From: Candidatus Nitrosopumilus sp. | Lineage (GTDB): Archaea; Thermoproteota; Nitrososphaeria; Nitrososphaerales; Nitrosopumilaceae | Length of the DNA stretch: 43,227 bases | Reading direction: 5' to 3' | NCBI GenBank assembly: GCA_029263475.1 | Contig: JAJCXK010000046.1 | Coordinates: 1-43,227, forward strand | In this document: positions 6,471-14,045 of the stretch, piece after piece | Numbering within the stretch: position 1 is the stretch's first letter | How the letters are laid out: each line of letters starts with the position of its first letter | Position numbers and translations under genes: made by a program | Notes under the pieces: model-generated | Databases searched by the model: none | The model's input: the letters and a program-made list of their open reading frames with translations, nothing else | What the model was told of the DNA's origin: nothing

Positions 6471-7247
6471 TCAAACCGACATATCCCTGTTTGAAACGGA
6501 CTGGTTCTTTTTTGGAACGTCATGTATCTCAAGTGATTCCAGAACATTTAGCTGCTCTGAAACCGATTCCGCATTTCCAAGGGATATCAGAATTCTGTCG
6601 TCGTGGCTTATCTCGTACAGGTTTACGTTTGAGACGGGTTTTCCGTTAATCAGCATCGAAAGCTTTCTGTCTGCATCAGAACAGTACTCCTCTGATTTGT
6701 CTGCCATAAATTTCAGACGCATGCAGTCCGATTCAATCTCAATTCCCAATGATGCAAACAGCATGTGCAGCGTAACGTTGGTCGCGTGCTTGTGAATCTG
6801 ATACGGGTTGTCATTCTCAAAGTGTATGTACTTGCTTTGGACCTGAAACTGCGGCATTGCAAAGTCCAGCTGGTCGCCGTCTATGAATACCGCCACTGCG
6901 GCATGCGCATGATCGCTTCCAAACCTGCCGACATCATAGTGCTTTACCATCCTTTCCTCCAGGGTGTCAAAGGCGGCGTTGTCAAGAATCTGCGAGTCTA
7001 TTTCGCTTTGGTTTAGAAAGTAATACGAAAATATTCCGGCTGCCATCACCGCAAACACTATTGCGGATATGACAAGGATTCTGCTCTTTGATTTTGGATC
7101 ATCTGCTTCATCATCATCATCATCATCATACGTTGAACTTGGTGGCTCCTCATCTGCTGGCATCCCAAAGTATGCCGAATCGCTTTCTTCTCCCCTTCCC
7201 GGAAGGGGAAAATCAGAATCGTCATTTGGTAAGGCCTTTTCAGTCAA
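6471..7247 (-). CDS. Membrane protein with His-rich extracellular domain
   Basis: About 258 residues. The cytoplasmic N-terminus is acidic and disordered, with a run of six Asp encoded by a TCA-type triplet run near 7107-7129. One membrane segment follows (ILVISAIVFAVMAAGIFSYY). The outer part has His clusters (DHAHAAVAVFIDG; KYIHFEND; IHKHATNVTLHMLF), a pattern I recall in exported proteins of thaumarchaea and some bacteria and that suggests metal binding. Function unknown. A frame-extending ATG lies at 7256, but the TATA box at 7271-7280 on this strand points to a start near 7248, matching a TTG at 7247 (MTEKALPN). A GC-rich hairpin at 7191-7209 lies in the early codons. Confidence 0.65.
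   Translation of the reverse strand: MTEKALPNDDSDFPLPGRGEESDSAYFGMPADEEPPSSTYDDDDDDEADDPKSKSRILVISAIVFAVMAAGIFSYYFLNQSEIDSQILDNAAFDTLEERMVKHYDVGRFGSDHAHAAVAVFIDGDQLDFAMPQFQVQSKYIHFENDNPYQIHKHATNVTLHMLFASLGIEIESDCMRLKFMADKSEEYCSDADRKLSMLINGKPVSNVNLYEISHDDRILISLGNAESVSEQLNVLESLEIHDVPKKNQSVSNRDMSV
7191..7209. repeat. GC-rich perfect hairpin in early coding region
   Basis: TCCCCTTCC at 7191-7199 and GGAAGGGGA at 7201-7209 form a nine-base-pair stem with a one-base centre. It lies about 40-55 bases inside the His-rich membrane protein gene, and is much more GC-rich than its surroundings. Confidence 0.6.
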
Positions 7248-7330
7248 GCAATACATGTTGTGCCTGCATCGTATAAATTTCCATGCGTAAAATCCTAGAA
7301 ATATGAAATTCTGAAGACCTTTGACATCTG

Positions 7331-8314
7331 CTATCTGTATTCTCCGCCGCAGTCGCCGATGACTTCAAGCAGATCATTTGACTTTGCTGTGACCTTTCCA
7401 ATGGATGAAATGTCCTCATCATCCAATTTTAAATCAAAGACCTTGTCGTTGTCTTCTGTGTGATTGGCAATTCCCAGCCTTGCCCCAATTATTACTCCCG
7501 CAACCTGCGGCCTGTCCAGGATGAATCTGGCTGATACGTTTGCAATGCTGCATCCGTGCTTTATGGAAATCTCGCTTAGCGTCCTTAGCAGCTCCTGGAA
7601 CAGCTGCCATCCTCCCCACTCGTCTATCATGTTCTTGTATTTTTGCAAGCTTGCAGTTACTAGCTCCCCCCTGTGCGGCTCGTCTGCTCCGAGATATTTC
7701 TCTGAAAAGAATCCTCCAAGCAGCGTTCCATATGAGAGGATCTTGATTCCGTGCTTTGCAAAATATGGGGCCATCAATTTTTCTGGCCTCTGATCCAGTA
7801 TGGAATACTGCACCTGATTTGACACGATCTTAAAACCTGCTTCTTTCATTATCCTTACCCGTTCGGTATCAAAGTTTGTCAGTCCCAGGTGTCTTATCTT
7901 CTGCTCGTCTTGCAGCTTTGAGAGGTGATTCAGCACATCAAGGTAGCTTGCATTGCTGTAATCCCACCAGTGAAACTGTAGCAGATCAATGCAGTCCGTA
8001 TCCATCTTTTTCAGGGACTGCTCGATGTAATGGGTGACGATGCTGTTGCTCATCGGACCTTGATTCGGGACGAACTTTGTCAGGGCCTGAAATTTTTTAT
8101 CCGCATCATTGCTGCGTCTGAACTTCCCAATCAGCGATTCCGCAGGACCGTAAATGTCCGCAAGATCCCATGTCGTAAATCTGGATTCCTGATATTTTTT
8201 CATGTCTGATATTGCGGACTCTGGATCAATTTGGCCGTGACTTCCGGCAACCTGCCACATCCCGTTGAGGATTCTGCAGATCTCAAGATCGCCTGCAAGA
8301 ATCGTCCTCTCCAT
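7331..8314 (-). CDS. Aldo/keto reductase family protein
   Basis: A 327-residue (beta/alpha)8 oxidoreductase. The catalytic tetrad can be placed at Asp50 and Tyr55 (WDLADIYG), Lys80 (ALTKFVP) and His115 (LLQFHWWDYS). The C-terminal part carries the NADP-binding region (VAGVIIGARLGIANHTEDN). Length is normal for the family. It should reduce aldehydes or ketones with NADPH; the substrate cannot be told. It runs on the same strand as the membrane-protein gene but with an independent start and about 75 bases between, so an operon is uncertain. The base composition is somewhat more GC-rich than the second half of the window. Confidence 0.9.
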   Translation of the reverse strand: MERTILAGDLEICRILNGMWQVAGSHGQIDPESAISDMKKYQESRFTTWDLADIYGPAESLIGKFRRSNDADKKFQALTKFVPNQGPMSNSIVTHYIEQSLKKMDTDCIDLLQFHWWDYSNASYLDVLNHLSKLQDEQKIRHLGLTNFDTERVRIMKEAGFKIVSNQVQYSILDQRPEKLMAPYFAKHGIKILSYGTLLGGFFSEKYLGADEPHRGELVTASLQKYKNMIDEWGGWQLFQELLRTLSEISIKHGCSIANVSARFILDRPQVAGVIIGARLGIANHTEDNDKVFDLKLDDEDISSIGKVTAKSNDLLEVIGDCGGEYR

Positions 8315-8393
8315 TGAGTATGATGCCTGATTCTTACCTAAATCTTCTTTCCTTGCCTGGAAATCTTAAATCCGTGAAACTGATACAGAATTC

Positions 8394-8813
8394 ATGAGTG
8401 AAAGTAATCCTAATTCAAAGAATGATTCTGATGCGATTGACAGGGTAGCCAAAAAGTATTTTTTGGAAATAGAGAATTCCGTACCGCACATGCAGCATGT
8501 GCTCTTTGACTATCAAAACGAATGCTACAAGACATGGAAAAATGTAATCAGCGCAAACATCTTGCTGAACAAGGAATTCCTAGAGAAGTCCGGACTTGAT
8601 AGTGGGGGAACCGATGCCGCAAAATCTCTTGTCGAGAATGCAAGCGAGGAGGCCCTGAGGTATAGGGCATACTGCAAAAAGATTGCAATCGCAAACATAG
8701 GTGCTGCAAAGCAAAATGCAAAAACGCTTAATGACAATGCGGAGCTGTTCACGGATTTCAACAGAAAGATGATGCGGTATTGGATGTCTGCATTCTCCTC
8801 AAAGAAAGACTAG
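8394..8813 (+). CDS. Conserved-looking hypothetical helical protein
   Basis: A 139-residue soluble protein with no signal peptide or membrane segment. It is almost entirely helical, with an amphipathic stretch around residues 70-125 (RYRAYCKKIAIANIGAAKQN). The composition recalls phasins, the small helical proteins coating polyhydroxyalkanoate granules, and some thaumarchaea do carry PHA synthase genes; however, no PHA gene is in this window and the resemblance is only general. It overlaps the end of the small gene at 8810-8914 on the other strand by four bases. Confidence 0.65.
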   Translation: MSESNPNSKNDSDAIDRVAKKYFLEIENSVPHMQHVLFDYQNECYKTWKNVISANILLNKEFLEKSGLDSGGTDAAKSLVENASEEALRYRAYCKKIAIANIGAAKQNAKTLNDNAELFTDFNRKMMRYWMSAFSSKKD

Positions 8814-8914
8814 TCCAGTGCCACTGCTGCAATTATTGCTATAACGCCAACTCCCATTGCGAGAATTGCCATCTTGCTTTTCTCGCTCCAACCTTCCTTT
8901 ACTGTTACCTTCAT
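8810..8914 (-). CDS. 34-residue single-TM peptide
   Basis: The ATG at 8914 opens a 34-codon frame: MKVTVKEGWSEKSKMAILAM, then GVGVIAIIAAVALD. A charged 14-residue N-terminus precedes one membrane helix. Its stop codon overlaps the stop of the upstream-facing helical protein gene by four bases, the tight convergent packing seen at other gene ends here. Coding is supported by the sharp polar-then-hydrophobic pattern. Function unknown. Confidence 0.5.
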   Translation of the reverse strand: MKVTVKEGWSEKSKMAILAMGVGVIAIIAAVALD

Positions 8915-9008
8915 GATGATGATTGACTTGAGCATTTCTGTATTAACTTAGGCATTTGTCATCTTCCACAGAAATATCTAAATCACAATCATTTGGCATC
9001 TAATTGAC

Positions 9009-10286
9009 TTGGAACTGCCGCGAGGAATGAAGGACTTTGAGGGTGCCGAAAACGCAAGCATCGAGCATGTCAGGTCTCATTTCAAGAAGTTATCTGATTT
9101 ATACGGATTCTCATTTATGGATCCGTCTCCAATCGAGCTGCTATCCACATTGGAGACAAAGTCAGGTCCCGCAATTCGAGATGAGATTTACTATTTCAAG
9201 GATAAGGGGGACAGGGAAGTGGCATTGCGTTTTGACTTTACGATGGGGCTGACAAGATATGCGACATCCCAAAAGTCAATGAAGCTACCGGCAAAGATTT
9301 CCGCGTTTGGCGGGGTATTCCGGTATGATGAGCCGCAAAAGGGAAGGTACCGATACTTTCACCAGTGGGACATCGAGGTATATGGCAAGGCCAATCTCGA
9401 ATCAGAGTCCGAAATCATAGAGATCACATCACGATTATTTGATTCGTTGCTGCTCAAGGACATTACAATTGACATCAATCACAGAAATCTTGTAGAGTCA
9501 TACATCAACAGGGTCTTTGATTCCAAGGAACCGCAACTGATTGCGGACATTTTGAGGGCGGTAGATAAGATTGCAAAAAAACCCAAGGAGCAAATTCTGA
9601 AGGAATTCCAAGAGAAGGGATATGAGACAAAAAAGATCGAAAAGATTCTAGAGTTTTCGCAAATCAAGGGAACCGTTTCTGAAGTAGAGGAACTGTTTGA
9701 TACCGAGTTGTTGGAATCTTGGGACGATCTAAAATCACTGATTGATTCGCTTGAAAACAGGGGTGTCTCAAACGTTCGAATCAACTTTGGGATAGTCCGT
9801 GGACTGGATTACTATTCCGGAGTGGTCTTTGAGGTGTTTGACAAGAATTCAACCCTCGGTGCATTGGCAGGTGGCGGCAGATATGATACGCTGACCCGGG
9901 CATTCAACAGAGAAGACATTGGCGCAACGGGAGTGGCAGGCGGAGTGGAAAGAATAATCCTCACGATGCAAGAGCAAAAGATTATTTCAGATACTGCTGC
10001 TTCTCATGACCGAATCGCAGTACTGTACATCAACAAGGAGATGCAAAAGGTCGCATTCTCCATTGCGTCACTGCTGAGACTAAACAACATTCCGACTGAC
10101 ATTGATCTGGCAGGACGCAACATGAGAAAACAGATGGACATTGCCACAAATGCAAAGCTTGCAATCATCGTAGGTCCGCAGGAATTGGAAAATGGAAACG
10201 TAGTTCTCAAGGACATGGTAAAAGGAACGGAGGGAACCATTTCGTTGGAAAAGCTTACTGAGGATCCTGGGCAGTTTCTAGTTTAG
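9009..10286 (+). CDS. hisS: Histidyl-tRNA synthetase
   Basis: A 425-residue class II aminoacyl-tRNA synthetase that charges tRNA-His. Motif 2 is FRYDEPQKGRYRYFHQWDIE at about residues 107-126; the His-specific motif GLDYYSGVVFEVF is at about 262-274; GGGRYDTL and motif 3 (TGVAGGVERI) follow, and the last 95 residues are the anticodon-binding domain. The start is TTG at 9009 (MELPRGMKDF), the usual N-terminus of the family; no in-frame ATG would keep it. A TATA-like element lies near 8972-8982. The gene end overlaps the end of the aIF6 gene on the opposite strand by nine bases. Confidence 0.96.
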   Translation: MELPRGMKDFEGAENASIEHVRSHFKKLSDLYGFSFMDPSPIELLSTLETKSGPAIRDEIYYFKDKGDREVALRFDFTMGLTRYATSQKSMKLPAKISAFGGVFRYDEPQKGRYRYFHQWDIEVYGKANLESESEIIEITSRLFDSLLLKDITIDINHRNLVESYINRVFDSKEPQLIADILRAVDKIAKKPKEQILKEFQEKGYETKKIEKILEFSQIKGTVSEVEELFDTELLESWDDLKSLIDSLENRGVSNVRINFGIVRGLDYYSGVVFEVFDKNSTLGALAGGGRYDTLTRAFNREDIGATGVAGGVERIILTMQEQKIISDTAASHDRIAVLYINKEMQKVAFSIASLLRLNNIPTDIDLAGRNMRKQMDIATNAKLAIIVGPQELENGNVVLKDMVKGTEGTISLEKLTEDPGQFLV

Positions 10287-10943
10287 AAATGCTCTTGTCA
10301 GGTTCATGATTTCAGGACCACTGGTAAGAAAGCCTACCACTATGCAATGATCGTTTGCAAGCATTCCTGATGATACATACGGAACGCCGCCGTTAATCGA
10401 GCTTGGTTCTACGTTTACTCCCAATACGTTTGATGCTGTTGCTATTTCCGCATCGCTTGCTCCCGGATGAATTGCAGCACCGCTGTTGTTTGAGCTGAGA
10501 ACCACCCCTGACAGATTTGATCCAGCAATTTTTTTCTGGACTACCTCCACTCCCAGCACGTCTGAAATGGTCTTGCAGTCTTCCTTTGATAGTAACGGGG
10601 ATGCTATTGCTCCCTTGTCATTTGCACAGATTACGTTTCCCAATGCGTTGTGTTTGGTATCAAGTACGCCGACTTTCAAGTCTGTCACTTCTTTGAGATA
10701 GTCATACTCGTTTTGATATGCTGTAGTTGGCAATAATATTCCGTTGTTGTTCATCACTGATAATGCGCCAATCAGTCTGGTGTTGGCAACTGCGGTATGA
10801 AGAATTTCAATGTCTAGATATCCTGCAAGCTTGTCTGACTTGGTCTCTGCAAATCCCATCGGAACAAGTCCTATCTTGTCATTGACACTGATGTAGACTC
10901 CGAGATTTGGTCCCCTGTACACGTCAAATTTGATAATATCCAT
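10278..10943 (-). CDS. eif6: Translation initiation factor aIF6
   Basis: A 221-residue protein matching archaeal/eukaryotic IF6: fivefold pseudosymmetric units with recurring patterns such as NTRLIGALSVMNNNGILLP, GNVICANDKGAIASPLL and GVVLSSNNSGAAIHPGAS. It binds the 50S subunit and blocks premature joining with 30S. Length is normal. Its end overlaps the end of hisS. No clear operon partner is upstream. Confidence 0.95.
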   Translation of the reverse strand: MDIIKFDVYRGPNLGVYISVNDKIGLVPMGFAETKSDKLAGYLDIEILHTAVANTRLIGALSVMNNNGILLPTTAYQNEYDYLKEVTDLKVGVLDTKHNALGNVICANDKGAIASPLLSKEDCKTISDVLGVEVVQKKIAGSNLSGVVLSSNNSGAAIHPGASDAEIATASNVLGVNVEPSSINGGVPYVSSGMLANDHCIVVGFLTSGPEIMNLTRAFLN

Positions 10944-11033
10944 ATCCAGAGAATTGGTCGTTCAGCGTTATGAACGTAAGGGAATTTCCCATCCTGACTG
11001 TTCAAGCAGTGACTTAGATGAAGAAAACCCGTC

Positions 11034-11581
<548 letters not shown>

Positions 11582-11640
11582 GTTTAAGACTTTTCAAATC
11601 CTGAAATTTTCGGTTTCACAAATTTAGTCCCAACTAATTT

Positions 11641-11662
11641 TATCTAGCTTTAAATAATATTC
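11641..11662 (+). promoter_or_regulatory. Extended promoter of ferredoxin gene 2
   Basis: Bases 11641-11659 repeat the 19-base promoter of ferredoxin gene 1 exactly. The CTTTAAATA box starts 30 bases before the ATG at 11678, so the second gene has its own promoter rather than relying on read-through. Confidence 0.75.
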
Positions 11663-11677
11663 TAAAACAATCTAGTC

Positions 11678-12226
11678 ATGGTAGATCTAGTTATACCAGA
11701 AGAATTTTGTCACGACGATGTAAAACCAACTGGACAGACTAACCACGCAGACGGTGAAAATCTTCACTTTATCTGGGGGGAAGGAAATTCAGAAGGGGCA
11801 GCATTCTCAAACGATGACGTAAAGGCAGCCTATGAAGAAAGAGGAGAAGAACAAGTTCCCCTCGGAATTCACGGAACAACCGTTGCAGTCGATTGGGATT
11901 CCTGTGTAGCAGCTGGCGCATGCATGAGTGTATGTCCAGTTCAAACATTCCAATGGTTTAGAACCGAGAAAGACATTTCAGCCGCAGCCTGTAAGGGTGA
12001 AACCTTTGAAGGCACCGGTTTGACGGAACAAGACGAAAGATTAGACTATACAGACAAATCACAGCCAATCAGAGAACACGATTGTACGATTTGTATGGCC
12101 TGTCAAGAAATCTGTCCTGAAGGAGCAATCCGAATTGAGGCTTCTAACCAAGAATGGCACGAGAAAGCCGCTGGCACGTATGTGAAAATGCCATCTAGCG
12201 GTGGCGGACCACACGCACACGATTAA
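11678..12226 (+). CDS. Dicluster ferredoxin 2 (Sulfolobus zinc-ferredoxin family)
   Basis: A 182-residue paralogue of the preceding ferredoxin. Cluster I is CVAAGACMSVCP (Ala where the partner and Sulfolobus have Asp, so 3Fe-4S is again expected); cluster II is CTICMACQEICP. The zinc-site equivalents differ from paralogue 1: His34 is present (GIHGT) and His19 is present (LHFIWG), but Asp76 is Gln (KSQPIREHDC) and His16 is absent. The C-terminus has a Gly/His tail (GGGPHAHD) missing in paralogue 1. Both genes have identical promoter cores, indicating co-expression at high level. It ends at a strong T-tract. Confidence 0.92.
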   Translation: MVDLVIPEEFCHDDVKPTGQTNHADGENLHFIWGEGNSEGAAFSNDDVKAAYEERGEEQVPLGIHGTTVAVDWDSCVAAGACMSVCPVQTFQWFRTEKDISAAACKGETFEGTGLTEQDERLDYTDKSQPIREHDCTICMACQEICPEGAIRIEASNQEWHEKAAGTYVKMPSSGGGPHAHD

Positions 12227-12229
12227 GAA

Positions 12230-12258
12230 TTTTTTTCTTTTTCTTTATTTTTCTATTT
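12230..12258 (+). terminator. T-rich terminator after ferredoxin gene 2
   Basis: A long T-rich tract interrupted by single C and A begins four bases after the stop codon. It separates the ferredoxin gene from the tRNA-Ser gene. Confidence 0.6.
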
Positions 12259-12298
12259 TATGTCAACAGATTTTAATCACTATTTTCCAAGACTTTTT

Positions 12299-12382
12299 GC
12301 AGAGGTCGCCTAGCTCGGTAGGGCGCGGGCCTTGAGAGCCTGTGTGCGCAAGCATACGGGGGTTCAAATCCCTCTCTCTGCG
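12299..12382 (+). tRNA. tRNA-Ser (anticodon TGA)
   Basis: An 84-nt cloverleaf: acceptor arms GCAGAGG and TCTCTGC, anticodon stem CGGGC/GCCTG around loop CTTGAGA with anticodon TGA, a long variable arm closed by GCAA, and T-arm GGGGG-TTCAAAT-CCCTC. The long variable arm and G discriminator fit tRNA-Ser. No intron, and CCA is not encoded. Confidence 0.95.
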
Positions 12383-12384
12383 TT

Positions 12385-13335
12385 TTAATTTTCTATCCTT
12401 GCAAGTTCTGCAAGCATTGCAGACAGCTGAATTTCCGAGTTTGCACCTACCAGGATTCTATAATCATACTTTGCAATCACTTCCAAGATATCTGCCAGCT
12501 TGTCGTGCTTTGATTTGAACACTGCTGAATTGATGTATTTTAAAAAGTCAGATTCTGACATTCCATAAACCTTGATCAGCTCTATCATCTTTTCTCTGGC
12601 TTCTGCCACTTTACCTGACAGTGCTATTTTTAGAACCGCGTCAACGTCACTGGTCTTGGTTAATCCTGCTGAGGCCTTTACGTTATCTTCTGTGATTCCG
12701 CCAAGGCTTGCCGTTGCCTGCATAAGGTTGATGGCATGTCTCAGGTCTCCTTCAGAATAATCATAGATTGCCTTGAGTCCTTTTTTATCTGCCTTTATCT
12801 TCTCTTTTTTGGCAATTTCTCCGAGTCTGCTGATGACGTCTTCTTCTGAAATGGATGTGAATTTGAAGGTGGCGCATCTGCTTTGAATTGGATCGATAAT
12901 CTTTGAAATATTGTTTGCAATGAAGATGAATCTGCAAAACTTTGCGGTATCCTCTATGACTCGTCTCAGTGCTGTCTGTGCATCTGATGTCATTTCATCT
13001 GCCTCATCCAAAATGATGATCTTAAAAGGAACCTCGTCCATTCCTGCAAATCTTGAGAATTTCTTTACCTTCTCCCTGACCATTCCTATTCCTCTTTCGT
13101 CAGATGCGTTTAGCTCTAGCGTGTTGCTTTTGGCATGTTCTCCCAAGATCTGCCTTGATATACATAAGGCGGTGGTTGTCTTTCCAACTCCTGCAGAACC
13201 TGAAAACATCAGGTGCGGCATGTCTGTAGGATCCTTGATTAATGCCTCCAAGCTACCGATAATGTCTGTCTGGTTTACTACTTCAGAAAGCTTTGTCGGT
13301 CGGTATTTCTCTACCCACATACCAGTTGAGGACAT
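12385..13335 (-). CDS. rfcS: Replication factor C small subunit
   Basis: A 316-residue AAA+ clamp-loader subunit that with the large subunit (gene at 36959) loads the PCNA ring. It starts with the RFC box (MWVEKYRPTKLSEVV), then Walker A (GSAGVGKTT), Walker B (ILDEADEMT), sensor 1 and the SRC motif with the arginine finger (PIQSRCATFKF), and a helical C-terminal collar. The ATG at 13335 lies about 30 bases after an A/T-rich box (13358-13366). It is divergent from the GINS-MCM operon, so replisome genes share one 191-base control region. Confidence 0.96.
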   Translation of the reverse strand: MSSTGMWVEKYRPTKLSEVVNQTDIIGSLEALIKDPTDMPHLMFSGSAGVGKTTTALCISRQILGEHAKSNTLELNASDERGIGMVREKVKKFSRFAGMDEVPFKIIILDEADEMTSDAQTALRRVIEDTAKFCRFIFIANNISKIIDPIQSRCATFKFTSISEEDVISRLGEIAKKEKIKADKKGLKAIYDYSEGDLRHAINLMQATASLGGITEDNVKASAGLTKTSDVDAVLKIALSGKVAEAREKMIELIKVYGMSESDFLKYINSAVFKSKHDKLADILEVIAKYDYRILVGANSEIQLSAMLAELARIEN

Positions 13336-13526
13336 GAGTATCCAGGACTAAATCCCATTAATAAATCCGGATTGGTTATTCTGGTATGCTGTACACTAAA
13401 ATCAAAATTTGGCGTAATTTGTACACTGTAGTCTCGGATTAATTAGGATCAATTGATCTCACAATATTGTTAACAGAATTGATCGATCCGATACTTGAGG
13501 ATGTAAATCAGACAAAGTGATCTTAA
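13336..13526. promoter_or_regulatory. Divergent control region of rfcS and gins-mcm
   Basis: This 191-base region separates two divergent replication transcripts. TGTACACT occurs at 13390-13397 and 13420-13427, 30 bases apart in the same orientation. A 12-base palindrome GATCAATTGATC lies at 13447-13458, and a related ATTGATCGATC near 13480. These may be shared regulatory sites. Without an adjacent cdc6/orc1 gene, an origin is not claimed. Confidence 0.45.
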
Positions 13527-14045
13527 ATGGAAATAGATGAAGTTCAAAAAGTACATTTGATTGGATATAAGCTAAAGGATGCGAAGCTTACGATTAATCA
13601 GGATTTCAAATACAATGTTGCTGGCATAAAAATCGACGGCGTTCAGGGAGATACCATTAACATGCCTCAATGGATAGGCAAGATCTTGTCTGACAATCAG
13701 TTGGGAACTTTGGATTCTCCTGACATGATCACCGAACTAAAACAGGCATTGTCCAAGGAAAAGATGGTTGGAGAATATCAAATTTCCACATTGGATCCGC
13801 ATTTCTATATCAAACTCAGAGAATCCATGAAAGAATTGAATCGGGATGACTTTGACATGGTTGAGAGTATGATGCTAGAATTGTTTAGGATGAGAAGGGG
13901 CAAACTTGTAAGAATAGCTGATTCCATCAAGCTAAATACCGAATTATACAATAAGCTAACTGTGGAGGAAAATGTATTCTACAAAATAATCTACGAAAAC
14001 AGCAAAGAGTTTGAAAGACAAATTACCGGTGATCTAAATGAGTAA
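13527..14045 (+). CDS. GINS complex subunit
   Basis: A 172-residue protein, first gene of an operon with MCM. Residues 1-60 are a small beta domain (VHLIGYKLKDAKLTI, then INMPQWIGKIL), and residues of about 85-165 are the helical GINS core (FYIKLRESMKELNRDDFDMV, then ELFRMRRGKLVRIADS). GINS joins MCM and a RecJ/Cdc45-like protein in the replicative helicase. The beta-before-alpha order is that of Psf2/Psf3 (Gins23) rather than Sld5/Psf1 (Gins51); the RRGKL helix is found in both types, so the subtype is not firm. The end overlaps the mcm start by eight bases. Confidence 0.82.
   Translation: MEIDEVQKVHLIGYKLKDAKLTINQDFKYNVAGIKIDGVQGDTINMPQWIGKILSDNQLGTLDSPDMITELKQALSKEKMVGEYQISTLDPHFYIKLRESMKELNRDDFDMVESMMLELFRMRRGKLVRIADSIKLNTELYNKLTVEENVFYKIIYENSKEFERQITGDLNE

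Noticed and set aside
6241..6795. 184-residue plus-strand frame
   Set aside because: It is antisense to the zinc-ribbon and His-rich membrane protein genes, which have clear Cys/His motifs and TM segments; the plus frame shows no such pattern.
8394..8813. Phasin (PHA granule protein) call
   Set aside because: Only general helical resemblance; no phaC or phaE gene nearby, so left as hypothetical.
13336..13526. Replication origin beside rfcS/mcm
   Set aside because: No cdc6/orc1 gene, no origin-recognition-box repeats recognised; only short repeats and one palindrome.
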